Made by a program: the position numbers and the translations under genes. This document shows positions 1-8,490 of a stretch of 64,000 bases of DNA, piece after piece. The notes beneath the pieces are model-generated. The model had not been told where the DNA came from. It saw only the letters and a list, made by a program, of their open reading frames with translations, and did not search any database. Source of the DNA: UBA1723 sp045629285 (GTDB lineage Bacteria; Bacteroidota; Bacteroidia; Bacteroidales; Paludibacteraceae); contig JAZQQY010000052.1 in the NCBI GenBank assembly GCA_045629285.1, forward strand, positions 130,587-194,586, read 5' to 3'. The number at the start of each line of letters is the position of its first letter. The first letter of the stretch is position 1.

Positions 1-1218
1 ATGGTATGTCTCAGCTTTGATAGCGGCTTTCTGCTCCTCTGTTAGACGATATGGTTCCCAGTTTGCCAACTCTTCACCCTCAAGCGGATAGATTACTCTG
101 AATACTCGGCGTGGAGCGTCGTAGTCAACCACATTATTTTTGACTCTATCCCAAGGATAAATCCAACCATTTTCCTTACCGCCAATCCAACCATAGGAGG
201 AATGTACCTGCAAACGTCCTTCCTTTATTCTTGCTCCGTCTATTATCCAATGATGTCGGTCTGTGTTTTTAAGATTACGAGCTGCCATCACCATTGGTAT
301 CTTTCGCTTCATGTGGTCGATAATGAATTCTTCGTACCACGCTTTGTCATGTTCCATGGTGGAATCTGCCTCTTCATAAACGTACTGCACAACTTTAATT
401 GGAGAATGTTCCTTCAGTGCGTCCAAATATGAAGGATAGTATTCGCGATAAGCACCTAACCATGCATAGTTGGGTATTACCGACGAATACCAAAGGTATT
501 TATCCGCATCCAACATAGACGAATCTGGGATGTCAGTGCTAGGAAATATCTCCGGAATAGCATCCAAGTTCACAGGATCCTCGTCAAAGTCTGCGAAATA
601 GACATCTTTGGAAGTATTGAAACATTTTGAACCATAGAAATTGATTCCCCAATAATGACGCATCACTGCATCAGCTAGATTTCCACACCCTACACCTCCG
701 TTCTCAGGAGAATATTGGCATTTACCTCCACGATGATCCCAAACTTTTTCCACGAAATAGTCTTGAATCATTTCGGTCACACCGACTGGAAGTCCCTCTT
801 CTGTATACTGATAGTCACGATTGTTCTTTATCGCCCACAGATTGGCGGCAGAGCCCTCTGGAGCAATGATGATGGTGTTGGTATGAAAAGCGTTATTTCC
901 AATCGTAGTCACGCTTGCTGGCACAACAACCTTTCTCACATTGCAACAATATCTAAAAGCCGACATTCTGATAGTCTCCACGCCCTCAGGAATGACTATA
1001 GTTCCTTTCAAAGCACAACAATTACGGAAGGCTGAAATTCCGATTTCCTTCAATGTTGACGGAAATTCTATGGCTTGGATGTCAAGCCGATCTACGTAAG
1101 TGCTATCCTTGATTTCGGTTATCCCGTCCTCAAATTTCAGAACACCATTCTCAATTGTTTGGGCAGTCGATCCTAATGTTGTGCCTAATACCAATAATGA
1201 TAGAAACAGCTTTTTCAT
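1..1218 (-). CDS. BspA-type LRR protein with C10-like peptidase domain (3' end cut by window)
   Basis: The minus-strand frame is open from an ATG at 1218 to the window edge (406 residues, no stop), so the C-terminus is missing. A signal peptide covers residues 1-20 (ends STAQ). Residues about 25-125 are BspA-like leucine-rich repeats (LRR_5). Residues about 145-350 resemble peptidase family C10 (streptopain): Cys178 lies in GCGNLADAVMRHYWG and His322 in HHWIIDG. The family's usual Gln before the Cys reads VWDHRG here, and the position of the conserved Asn is Ser (VHSSYGW), so activity is doubtful. Its start overlaps the stop of the upstream paralogue as ATGA, which implies translational coupling. 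The two proteins share the same architecture and wording and look like a tandem duplication. A secreted or surface location is inferred. Whether it ends in a T9SS sorting domain cannot be seen. Confidence 0.8.
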   Translation of the reverse strand, partial: MKKLFLSLLVLGTTLGSTAQTIENGVLKFEDGITEIKDSTYVDRLDIQAIEFPSTLKEIGISAFRNCCALKGTIVIPEGVETIRMSAFRYCCNVRKVVVPASVTTIGNNAFHTNTIIIAPEGSAANLWAIKNNRDYQYTEEGLPVGVTEMIQDYFVEKVWDHRGGKCQYSPENGGVGCGNLADAVMRHYWGINFYGSKCFNTSKDVYFADFDEDPVNLDAIPEIFPSTDIPDSSMLDADKYLWYSSVIPNYAWLGAYREYYPSYLDALKEHSPIKVVQYVYEEADSTMEHDKAWYEEFIIDHMKRKIPMVMAARNLKNTDRHHWIIDGARIKEGRLQVHSSYGWIGGKENGWIYPWDRVKNNVVDYDAPRRVFRVIYPLEGEELANWEPYRLTEEQKAAIKAETYH

Positions 1219-3764
1219 TCTTTCACAATTTTAGAAGTTACACCATTTATATCCAACACATAGATGCCTTTTGCTAGCGATGTAACGTCGACATATGTAT
1301 CTCCATCTATTTTCTTCTGCATCATCAGCAATCCATTGACATCGTATAGTTTGGCAATACCGTCGTTCACTCCTTGAATTGTAATGCCATTGGTTGTTGG
1401 ATTTGGTGCGACGGTAATATTTTCAGACGACGCATCGTCTACACGTGAATTGCAATCACATTTGCCATATTCATAAGAAAGTTTGTTGGCTTTTGCATAC
1501 GATTCCGCATAACTGCCCTCTTCACAGATTATCTTGATTCCCTTAGGGAAAACTCCTGTGCCAATCGAATCGATCGATGCGGGCAAACAAATCGTTTTGA
1601 GAGCAGTGCCATTGAAAGCATAACTTCCAATCGTTTTGACTCCATCCGATATAGTGACGTCTGTCAATGGTGACGATGCAAACGCATAAATACCAATTGT
1701 TTTCACACTTCCAGGAATGACTATCTTTTTTAGGCTTGGAAGGTCACGGAAGGCTCTGCTTGGAATCATCGTTACTTTATCGCCTATAATCACATCAGAC
1801 AAGAGAGAATCTCTTTTGAATGTGGTGATAGTGTTGCCGGATCCCATATAAGTGCAATTGATAGCGTTGAAATAAACGGTTTTCAAATTTGAGCAATCCG
1901 CAAACGATAAATCTACCAATCTCTCTATGCTTTCAGGAATAGTGATTTCAGTTAAATTCTCACATCCATTGAATGCTGAGGCACCAACGCAACGCATAGT
2001 GGAAGGGAGGAAGATAGATGTCAAATCCTTGTTCTCAAGAAATTCTTTTTGCAATACGAATGTGGTCCCCTCCGGAATGTGTAGATGCCCATTGTTGATG
2101 AATGGCTTGTTAGCAGTGTCTGCTTTGATATTTTCCACCTGTTCATCAGTGACACGGAATGGCTTCCAATCCGCAAGTTCCTCGCCTTCCAATAACTCAT
2201 ACTCCACAATCTTTCTGAATGTCAGGTCGTCAAATTCAAGTATCGGTTTGCGGAAATCAAACCAACCGTCGTCATCACCAGTGAATCCAAAATTACAATG
2301 TACTTGGAATTCTCCATCTTTGATTCTGGCTCCGTCCAACACAAAGGCGTGAGAATTGCCGTCAGAAGCACGTCTCGCATAATGCCATAGTGGTTTGCCA
2401 GCCTTTAGGTTTGCAATGATTTTCTCTTCTATGTCGTTAGGACACAAGTCATTTCCCTTATTTCCTTCACTGTAGTCTGCCACGAAATCAGTAGTGAATT
2501 GATTTACTTTGATAGGAGCGTGCTCCTCCATACGAGGAAGCCAATCTGGATATTTCTGACGTTGTTCGCTATGAATCCAGTCTATCTCATAAACCATACC
2601 TTGATTGAATAGATGTAAGTCGGCATCACGCATCTTTTCGTCGCTATATGTTGACATGAAGCAAAGAGGAATTTTGCTGTAGTCCGGATGGTTCTTGTCG
2701 AAATCGGCGTAGAAAATTGTGTCGGGAGTGGCATAGCATCGAGATCCTTCGTAGACAACACCCAACTGATAAAGTATAATACAATGAGCCATGTTGCCAC
2801 ATACCACATATTTCTTTTGTTGAGCAAACTGGTTTTTTCCTCCTCTTTGATTCCAGGCTACGGGTACAAAATAATCTACAATCATTTCGCTGACGCCGAC
2901 TGGCAGACCCTCTTCAGTAAACTGATAATCATAACCGTTAGCGATTGCCCATTTGTGAGCGTATGAGTTCTCTTCTACAACCAAAGTCGCATTATGACAA
3001 AATGCTTTTTCTCCGATTGAGTCGACGGAAGAAGGAACAATCACCTTACGAAGATTAATACAGCAGTCGAATGCTTGAGAATGAATAGTTTTCACATTGT
3101 TTGGAATCTCAACACGGTGGAGATACATGCAGTACATGAATGATTTCGCACTGATGGTGTCCAAAGTTGATGGAAATTTCACGTCGACAATATCCGCATT
3201 GACAAAAGCCTGAGCCGGCATTCTGTATGTGCCTTCTGAAAAAGTCAAAACACTGTCATTAATCGTGTAATCAATAGAATATGCATAATTGTTTTGGTAA
3301 GCCCACTCTTGAGCAAATGATCCTGTTGGAGCGTCAATGAATGTGGTCGACGGAATGGCTTTGTCTCCAATTGTCTCAATTGTGTTTGGCAATGAAATAG
3401 ACTGAAGACTTGTGTTATAAAAAGCCATATACGCTACGGTAGTCGTGCCTTCTCCAATCTTCACTCTCTTAAGATTCTTACATGCGTTGAATGCAGACCA
3501 CTGAATATCTTCTACTGTACCTGGTATCTCAACTTCTGTCAATCCTGTGCATCCGCAAAAGGCTCGGTTGCCGATAGTTTTCAATGAAGATGGAAATATG
3601 ATAGACGTGATTTCTGTATTGCCATAATACTCTTGTGATTTTAATGCAGTTGTTCCTTCATCAATAATCAAGACACCATTGTCGATTGTGTGTGCCGACG
3701 CAAATGTAGAATATAAAATCCCGAATATCGCAACTGACTTTTTTAGTAGGTTGTGATTTCTCAT
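1215..3764 (-). CDS. Secreted BspA-type LRR / C10 cysteine peptidase-like protein with T9SS type A sorting domain
   Basis: 849 residues. A signal peptide covers about 1-24 (ends FASA). BspA-like LRR_5 repeats span about 28-275. A C10 (streptopain) peptidase-like domain spans about 285-540, with Gln in AWNQRG, Cys322 in VVCGNMAHC, His472 in SHAFVLDG and Asn491 in VHCNFGFTG, so the catalytic set looks complete. More LRR_5 repeats span about 555-765. A type A C-terminal sorting domain spans about 785-849 (VAPNPTTNGITI ... LYDVNG ... GIYVLDINGVTSKIV). Family C10 enzymes are secreted cysteine proteases; here the protease sits between two adhesive LRR blocks. The gene overlaps the next gene by 4 bases (ATGA). 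Surface proteolysis or host/substrate binding is inferred, and the substrate is unknown. Confidence 0.85.
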   Translation of the reverse strand: MRNHNLLKKSVAIFGILYSTFASAHTIDNGVLIIDEGTTALKSQEYYGNTEITSIIFPSSLKTIGNRAFCGCTGLTEVEIPGTVEDIQWSAFNACKNLKRVKIGEGTTTVAYMAFYNTSLQSISLPNTIETIGDKAIPSTTFIDAPTGSFAQEWAYQNNYAYSIDYTINDSVLTFSEGTYRMPAQAFVNADIVDVKFPSTLDTISAKSFMYCMYLHRVEIPNNVKTIHSQAFDCCINLRKVIVPSSVDSIGEKAFCHNATLVVEENSYAHKWAIANGYDYQFTEEGLPVGVSEMIVDYFVPVAWNQRGGKNQFAQQKKYVVCGNMAHCIILYQLGVVYEGSRCYATPDTIFYADFDKNHPDYSKIPLCFMSTYSDEKMRDADLHLFNQGMVYEIDWIHSEQRQKYPDWLPRMEEHAPIKVNQFTTDFVADYSEGNKGNDLCPNDIEEKIIANLKAGKPLWHYARRASDGNSHAFVLDGARIKDGEFQVHCNFGFTGDDDGWFDFRKPILEFDDLTFRKIVEYELLEGEELADWKPFRVTDEQVENIKADTANKPFINNGHLHIPEGTTFVLQKEFLENKDLTSIFLPSTMRCVGASAFNGCENLTEITIPESIERLVDLSFADCSNLKTVYFNAINCTYMGSGNTITTFKRDSLLSDVIIGDKVTMIPSRAFRDLPSLKKIVIPGSVKTIGIYAFASSPLTDVTISDGVKTIGSYAFNGTALKTICLPASIDSIGTGVFPKGIKIICEEGSYAESYAKANKLSYEYGKCDCNSRVDDASSENITVAPNPTTNGITIQGVNDGIAKLYDVNGLLMMQKKIDGDTYVDVTSLAKGIYVLDINGVTSKIVKE

Positions 3765-3908
3765 AAATTAGTTTTTATAATGAATTCGTTTAGTCCAAAA
3801 TAATTAACACGTGTTCAACTAATATCAAAACAATCACACGTTTACGCATTAACAAAAACAAATATAGCATTATTGGTTGAAAAACAAAACGGTATGGCGG
3901 AAAATTTG

Positions 3909-4082
3909 TTATCCTAGGAAATAAGCTGCATGGACTGCGGTTATATTATCCCCAAGTTCCTTTGTCTCAACATCATTGCTTAGAACAAAACTGTGAATTA
4001 AAGGTTTGTCGTTTAGAATTTCCGACAATTCGCGCAGATGTCTGGCGTCAGTATTTGCCACATGGTCAGCCTGCTTTTTAAA
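3909..4082 (-). pseudogene. C-terminal remnant of a DUF4143-type AAA ATPase
   Basis: Read on the minus strand this stretch gives about 57 codons ending in TAA, with the typical C-terminal wording of the DUF4143/AAA_14 ATP-binding family: ANTDARHLRELSEIL, then HSFVLSNDVETKELG and ITAVHAAYFLG. In-frame stops occur just upstream (4092-4094) and there is no start codon, Walker A or Walker B, so only the tail survives. The intact family has about 400 residues and is abundant and frequently decayed in Bacteroidales. This lies in the 500-base gap between the LRR/peptidase gene and the next gene. Confidence 0.7.
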
Positions 4083-4088
4083 ACCTAA

Positions 4089-4172
4089 AGTTTAGATTTT
4101 GGCGTAAATTTGAAAGTGATAGTTTTTAAAATGGCGTAAATTTAAAACTTAGAGTTTAGATTTTGGCGTAAA
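4089..4172. repeat. Pair of 20-bp direct repeats with a partial third copy
   Basis: The 20-mer AGTTTAGATTTTGGCGTAAA occurs at 4089-4108 and again, identical, at 4153-4172. A shorter related copy (ATGGCGTAAATTT) sits between them at about 4131-4143. The array abuts the 5' side of the decayed ATPase remnant, so it may be the remains of its original upstream region. Nothing else is recognised between 4173 and 4271. Confidence 0.6.
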
Positions 4173-4271
4173 ATTGAAAATCGCCACTATTTTGAAAACG
4201 ATGATCCCAGTCCGCCTCAGTTATGTTATAGGTTATTTCTTTATCAATAGAAGTTGTCTTTTGCTTTTGTT

Positions 4272-4844
4272 TTATTTCTGTTGATTAAATGATATCACAT
4301 ATGATACATTCTGATATACAGATGAATACATGATTTGTATGGTGTCTCCTAAATTAGGTGGTAATGAATTCTTATCTATCTTGAAACTGTTTTCATACAT
4401 AACTCCAGATTCAGTAGTATACCTATAACTATAAAGAAAACCATTTCCTCCCTTATCATGAGAAATGTTACATATAACAGCTGGTCTGTAGACTTTTGAG
4501 GCCTCTATGACTGACTTCTTTATGCCAAAAACGGTAGAGTAAATTGTCAATCCAAAAAATATAGTAAAGACGAAAGATAAATATGAAGAAACTTGTAAAT
4601 CCTTATTGTTACAAAAGAAATAAAAGGTAAATGTGACAAATACAACAAGAAAATACAGAAATCTAAGGTCAAAACAAATACTTTTATCTATAAGGAGATC
4701 TACAAATAAAGAAAATAAATAACGGAGCGAGATCAAAAGTGATATAGACAATAAAATCATACAGATTGACATATTATCTTTTGCTTTTTGCTTTAATCCA
4801 TTTACAAAATGCTTTAAGTCACTTATAAAATATCGAATAATCAT
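4272..4844 (-). CDS. Membrane protein with DUF3592-like extracytoplasmic part
   Basis: 190 residues, not recognised with certainty. Three hydrophobic segments lie at about 24-50, 56-76 and 84-108 (rich in L, F, I and S). The soluble C-terminal part at about 118-190 is a predicted beta domain (AVICNISHDKGGNGFLYSY ... YENSFKI ... LGDTIQIMYSS) that resembles DUF3592, in which a converted and assembled value is bounded by 'G D x V x V x Y' type strands. It stands alone, is AT-rich compared with its neighbours, and has about 110 bases of non-coding DNA on its 5' side. No function is proposed. Confidence 0.55.
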   Translation of the reverse strand: MIIRYFISDLKHFVNGLKQKAKDNMSICMILLSISLLISLRYLFSLFVDLLIDKSICFDLRFLYFLVVFVTFTFYFFCNNKDLQVSSYLSFVFTIFFGLTIYSTVFGIKKSVIEASKVYRPAVICNISHDKGGNGFLYSYRYTTESGVMYENSFKIDKNSLPPNLGDTIQIMYSSVYQNVSYVISFNQQK

Positions 4845-4958
4845 AGTCGTTTATTTTTATTTGTTAGAAGAGTGCAAGTGACACTATCCTTATTTGTACA
4901 TGATTTGGATTGATTATAGATGAAATCCTCTCTTGTTATTAGTAAATTAACCTTGAAA

Positions 4959-5570
4959 CTACCCTAAATCCTTCAAATGCTCCGTGTCGTTCCACATTGC
5001 GATCTCCCATACTCCTGCCTCACGACGGATGTCGCAAAGACAAGTGCTTTGTGGCTTAGGTTGGTTGGATGCATCCTTCATATCCCAATGTTTCAAATAG
5101 ACGTAAAGAGAACGTAGCACCACACCGTGAGTGACGATTAACACTGTCTGGTTGGGATGCCTGTCTGCAATCTCGTTGATGGCTTTGGAAGCACGGCGCA
5201 TCACGTCGCCAACAGCCTCACGTTCATCGGTGTTTGATGTAAGATCCCAGAAATGCTCCATGGCCTCCGGGTAGAGACGTTCGCCCTCCTCGAAAGTCAA
5301 CCCCTGAAGTTTGCCGAGGTAAATCTCTCTCAATGCGTCGACGGGAATGATATCAAGCCCACGGTTGCCAACAACAAGTTTTGCAGTATCCAGCGTACGT
5401 TGAAGAGAACTGCTATAAACAGCGTCGATGTGTACGCCAGCAAGTCTCTCTCCAAGTTTGACAGCTTGCTGTTCACCAAGCGGAGTCAAATTAGAATTGT
5501 GTTGGCCTTGGAATCTGTGAGCAACATTCCATTCAGTCTGACCGTGTCGGCAAAGAAGAAGACGAACCAT
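4959..5570 (-). CDS. Histidine phosphatase family protein (phosphoglycerate mutase-like)
   Basis: 203 residues. The N-terminal LLLCRHGQTEWN carries the RHG signature with the phospho-accepting histidine at about residue 9. YSSSLQRTLDTA is the family's second arginine loop, and VLIVTHGVVLRSL holds the second catalytic histidine near 148. These mark the cofactor-independent-named 'GpmB/CobC' branch of the histidine phosphatase superfamily, cytoplasmic and about 200 residues long. The physiological substrate (alpha-ribazole phosphate, a phosphosugar or another monoester) cannot be told from sequence. It lies downstream of rpmF but is separated from it by a terminator, so it probably has its own promoter in 5571-5590 or depends on read-through. 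Confidence 0.85.
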   Translation of the reverse strand: MVRLLLCRHGQTEWNVAHRFQGQHNSNLTPLGEQQAVKLGERLAGVHIDAVYSSSLQRTLDTAKLVVGNRGLDIIPVDALREIYLGKLQGLTFEEGERLYPEAMEHFWDLTSNTDEREAVGDVMRRASKAINEIADRHPNQTVLIVTHGVVLRSLYVYLKHWDMKDASNQPKPQSTCLCDIRREAGVWEIAMWNDTEHLKDLG

Positions 5571-5591
5571 ATATCGGAATAATTATAAACA

Positions 5592-5622
5592 TAAAAACCC
5601 CGAGTAGAAAGTCTCTCGGGGT
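5592..5622 (-). terminator. Intrinsic terminator downstream of rpmF
   Basis: CCCCGAG (5598-5604) pairs perfectly with CTCGGGG (5615-5621). On the minus strand the stem is followed by five T (complement of 5593-5597). It sits 27 bases after the rpmF stop codon. Confidence 0.85.
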
Positions 5623-5648
5623 ATTTATTTTCGATAAGCAAAAGTTTT

Positions 5649-5834
5649 TTACTCCTCTACTGCTTTTTCAATTGCTACCTTACCACGGTAGTAACCACAC
5701 TCACCACATACTGTGTGGAAGATGTGCAATGAACCACAGTTAGGACATACAGCAAGTGTAGGTGCTACTGCCTTGTAGTGAGTTCTTCTCTTTGCTCCTC
5801 TTGTCTTTCCCTGACGTCTCTTAGGATGTGCCAT
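5649..5834 (-). CDS. rpmF: 50S ribosomal protein L32
   Basis: 61 residues, the normal length. The N-terminus MAHPKRRQGKTRGAKRR is the conserved basic tail. CPNCG and CGECGYY form the four-cysteine zinc ribbon. It is a structural protein of the large ribosomal subunit. It lies 19 bases downstream of the DUF177 gene, the usual bacterial pairing, and is closed by the hairpin at 5592-5622. The common downstream partners plsX and fabH are absent here. Confidence 0.97.
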   Translation of the reverse strand: MAHPKRRQGKTRGAKRRTHYKAVAPTLAVCPNCGSLHIFHTVCGECGYYRGKVAIEKAVEE

Positions 5835-5853
5835 TTTGCTTTATATTTTAATG

Positions 5854-6420
5854 TTATTTTATTTTAAAATTCTTTAGTGCCTCCCAACGCGGATCAATCT
5901 CTTTCTCACCTGCTGCCGTATCACTTGCCAGGTCGGCAGACTCGCTATCCTCATCATCTTCGCCGCTTTCGAAGCACTCATGACTTCTAAACTTGTCAGC
6001 CATTGCTTCATCGCATTCGCCCTCCTCATGGACGTGGCGAATCGGAATTGCGAGAGCAATAAACTCATATATATACCATGAAAGGTCGATTTTCTGGTCA
6101 ATCTCAGAAATGAAGATCAAATCATCATCAGACTCACCATCGCCGAATTTAGCGTCTAAGTGACCTTCTGTGGAAATCTCCTGCTCCATATCCTCAAGAC
6201 ATCTGTCGCAAGGAATGATCACAGTACCATCGATCTCAAAGTCAAATGAGAAAGAATCACCTGATGAAACTCTCATTTCCACGTCGACTTCCACGTCTCC
6301 TCTTTGAAATTCAGATCCGCCTATCATCTCAAAATCCTCATCGGTCATTGAAAAATGATAGTTGTAAACCCCTTTCTCGAGGTGTTTCAAGTCTATGACA
6401 AAACGATCCATGGCTTCCAT
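5854..6420 (-). CDS. DUF177 (YceD family) protein, predicted large-subunit assembly factor
   Basis: 188 residues. The central VIIPCDRCLEDMEQEI carries the CxRC motif typical of DUF177, and the pattern DLSWYIYEFIALAIPI follows. The family (YceD; plant homologues) is implicated in 23S rRNA accumulation and is almost always encoded directly before rpmF, as here. The C-terminal 40 residues are acidic and end NFKIK. Two starts are possible: the ATG at 6420 (MEAMDRFV) or at 6411 (MDRFVIDL). A -7 promoter element at 6429-6436 would put the transcript start at about 6422, favouring the internal ATG or a near-leaderless mRNA. Confidence 0.88.
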   Translation of the reverse strand: MEAMDRFVIDLKHLEKGVYNYHFSMTDEDFEMIGGSEFQRGDVEVDVEMRVSSGDSFSFDFEIDGTVIIPCDRCLEDMEQEISTEGHLDAKFGDGESDDDLIFISEIDQKIDLSWYIYEFIALAIPIRHVHEEGECDEAMADKFRSHECFESGEDDEDSESADLASDTAAGEKEIDPRWEALKNFKIK

Positions 6421-6428
6421 TTGGACTG

Positions 6429-6436
6429 CAAAATTA
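6429..6436 (-). promoter_or_regulatory. Bacteroidota -7 element for DUF177-rpmF
   Basis: The minus strand reads TAATTTTG, a full match to TAnnTTTG. The matching -33 is weak (TTTAG near 6456-6460). The rest of 6437-6679 is AT-rich with no gene seen. Confidence 0.6.
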
Positions 6437-6679
6437 CAAATTCTTTTTTGTTATGCTAAATTTTCTATTTGTTTTTTCGCTTTTTGGGTGCTATTGTTGA
6501 TATTTATTTAACGATTCAATGAAAAAGTGTTTGATTTTTATCATTTCATGCCATTGGGGGACGTGAAAAGCCGGAATTTATTCATGAAAAAATGTTTGAT
6601 TTTAGATGCAAAAAAGTTGTTGTTTCTTTTGATTGTTAATTTTTTTTGTCTAGACTTGCAAGTAGAAAAGGAGTTTTAA

Positions 6680-6798
6680 GGTCTGATTTCCTTCGTGAAA
6701 AAGGAACAGAAGAAAGGATATAAAGGTCTAATCTTCCGCCTTTAAGAGAAGACATCATAAAAGGATTTGAGGTATAATCTTCCACCTATGAGAGAAGA
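6680..6798 (+). repeat. Three imperfect direct repeats, about 46-bp period, before a lipoprotein gene
   Basis: Related blocks begin at 6680 (GGTCTGATTTCC...), 6725 and 6771. The last two match at 24 of 28 positions (6725-6752 and 6771-6798). Each of these two contains a small TCTTC ... GAAGA inverted repeat. They fill the region up to 20 bases before the ATG at 6819. They could be regulator sites or decayed duplication. No TAnnTTTG box is visible in the same interval. Confidence 0.5.
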
Positions 6799-6818
6799 TG
6801 GGCTTAAATTGAAATGTT

Positions 6819-7370
6819 ATGGTTAAATATTGGAAAATGCTAATTGCAATGTTAGCAATGGCAGCAATGGTAATGGTGCCTGTTAGTTGTAGTGATGATG
6901 AGGATGATTCAAATAAGTCGGCAACAAGTTTGATAGGAGTATGGAGAGGTATTGGTAATAGGGAGTACTCTTCTTCATGTGGTAAGATAACTGCTGACAA
7001 TATGAATGAATTCGGCTATAATGAGTTTAAGTGTACTGATTTGTATCACGTATATGGCTCTGACGGTGTCCTTTATTCATTCAACATGAAAGGCGATTCG
7101 TTGGCAAACATAGGTAAGAATGAGTATGTAGTAAAAGATAACCAGCTATCATCTCAGAACGTTGGTTTCATACAGAAATGGATTTGCTCTTCTAAAGCTT
7201 ATTCTGCTAATGAGATAATAAATGAGGTAAGTAAGATACAAGTTGAAAATACAAGAGCCGGAGAGAATGGATCTAATGAGTTCTTTATTGATGGCAAAAA
7301 ATTGTATCTGTTCTACTATGACGAGCGTGGAGATTATCCTTACGTTGTCGTTCTAGAGAAAGTTGAATAA
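6819..7370 (+). CDS. Small lipoprotein, lipocalin-like start
   Basis: 183 residues. The N-terminus has hydrophobic residues 7-21 followed by VPVSC, a lipobox with Cys24, then acidic residues (SDDEDD) typical of surface-exported Bacteroidota lipoproteins. The mature part starts SLIGVWRG, which resembles the first strand of lipocalin-like DUFs ('l.GtW...'). It is followed by beta-rich sequence ending YPYVVVLEKVE. No catalytic motif was seen. It has its own terminator at 7391 and is preceded by the 46-bp repeat array. Confidence 0.65.
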   Translation: MVKYWKMLIAMLAMAAMVMVPVSCSDDEDDSNKSATSLIGVWRGIGNREYSSSCGKITADNMNEFGYNEFKCTDLYHVYGSDGVLYSFNMKGDSLANIGKNEYVVKDNQLSSQNVGFIQKWICSSKAYSANEIINEVSKIQVENTRAGENGSNEFFIDGKKLYLFYYDERGDYPYVVVLEKVE

Positions 7371-7390
7371 CATTTTTTTTATTTTTATAG

Positions 7391-7424
7391 AAGGTTAGTT
7401 CGCATTGGACTAACCTTTTTTTTG
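7391..7424 (+). terminator. Intrinsic terminator of the lipoprotein gene
   Basis: AAGGTTAGT (7391-7399) pairs with ACTAACCTT (7409-7417), followed by a run of eight T. Confidence 0.88.
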
Positions 7425-7577
7425 TGCTTCTTGTCTTGTGAAATTCTCAAAATTAAAAGTTGTCTTCGCATCATTTAATCAAATACGTCAACAAAATGGA
7501 ATACAAACGACCACAATAATAATATTATATTAGATCGTATAGCAGAAGAGAGAAATCTCATGGATTTTTACAGTGTA

Positions 7578-7612
7578 TTATAAAACTTTCGATAAATCAA
7601 AAAGTTTTATAA
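7578..7612. repeat. 11-bp inverted repeat
   Basis: TTATAAAACTT (7578-7588) and AAGTTTTATAA (7602-7612) are perfect complements with a 13-base loop. It lies downstream of the minus-strand gene that stops at 7647 and could end that transcript, though the following T-tract is poor. Otherwise 7425-7646 shows nothing recognisable. Confidence 0.55.
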
Positions 7613-7646
7613 ATGAGAATGGGGACGGGCAATTATGAATTCCGTA

Positions 7647-7988
7647 TTACAACGTCATCAATATCAAAATCAGTATTCCGCAAACCACTAACGGCGCGGC
7701 ATTCATGTCGGTATAGTCTCCAAGTTTGATCTTTGGTAGTTTTGTAAACAAATTGAAAATGGGGTCGCAAACTCTGCCGACTGCTTCAAATTTTTTCAAA
7801 TTTTCTTCGTTGAGCTTGCTTTTGTATGGAATGACTTTCCAATATAATATGACGACGAATAGTGAGAATCCAGTGACTAGTTTTAACACCCATTTTAGAT
7901 TTACGGAATTGCTGAAGCCGATTGCATTAAGCAATGCAACTGCTAAAAGTGTGATTATGACTATTCTTATGATCTCGTCTTTGTTCAT
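7647..7988 (-). CDS. Small membrane protein, possibly YggT-like
   Basis: 113 residues with three hydrophobic segments: about 6-27, 34-50 and 96-113. The middle part, CDPIFNLFTKLPKIKLG..MNAAPLVV, loosely recalls the YggT pattern (a P-rich loop followed by a D/N.SPl membrane helix), but the match is too weak to name it. No operon partner is obvious: the next gene upstream on the strand (stop at 8068) is 79 bases away. Confidence 0.6.
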   Translation of the reverse strand: MNKDEIIRIVIITLLAVALLNAIGFSNSVNLKWVLKLVTGFSLFVVILYWKVIPYKSKLNEENLKKFEAVGRVCDPIFNLFTKLPKIKLGDYTDMNAAPLVVCGILILILMTL

Positions 7989-8067
7989 ACTCTCTCTTTT
8001 ACGCTCTTACGGACTTGTGTTGGAGGTGTGCTGTCTTGGACACTAATTATTATTTTTAATCTAACTA

Positions 8068-8490
8068 TTATCTTTTCTCAAAAGTCTGCTTGATGTGCTG
8101 CTCCACATGCTCCAAACGAACCTCTACTCCGAACTTCTCAGAGATGTGTTCTGCTGTTTTTTGTGCCGAGTAGACTGAACGGTGCTGGCCGCCTGTGCAA
8201 CCGAAGCTGACCATCAAACTTGTGAAGCCGCGCTCCATGTAGCGAGCGACGTGGAAGTCAACCAAAGCCCATACTGAATCAAGGAATGTGAGAATCTCAC
8301 CGTCTTTCTCCAAGAAGTCGATCACCGGCTGGTCACGGCCTGTCAACTGCTTATACTCTTCGTATCTGCCTGGATTGTGTACGGCGCGACAGTCGAATGC
8401 GTAGCCTCCACCGTTGCCGGATTCGTCGACAGGAATGCCTTTCTTGTATGAAAAACTGAATACTTTGACTACCAATTCCTTATTCTCCAT
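8068..8490 (-). CDS. Stand-alone RapZ C-terminal domain protein
   Basis: 140 residues. It matches the C-terminal domain of RapZ/YvcJ: VFSFSYKKGIP near the start, FDCRAVHNPGRY, LTGRDQPV, and the signature GCTGGQHRSVY. The N-terminal P-loop domain of full-length RapZ (about 280 residues) is absent. In Escherichia coli the C-terminal domain senses glucosamine-6-phosphate and presents the GlmZ/GlmY small RNAs to RNase E. The ATG lies inside the end of the exonuclease-kinase gene (11-base overlap, 8480-8490), so the two are translationally coupled and likely work together. Confidence 0.85.
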   Translation of the reverse strand: MENKELVVKVFSFSYKKGIPVDESGNGGGYAFDCRAVHNPGRYEEYKQLTGRDQPVIDFLEKDGEILTFLDSVWALVDFHVARYMERGFTSLMVSFGCTGGQHRSVYSAQKTAEHISEKFGVEVRLEHVEQHIKQTFEKR

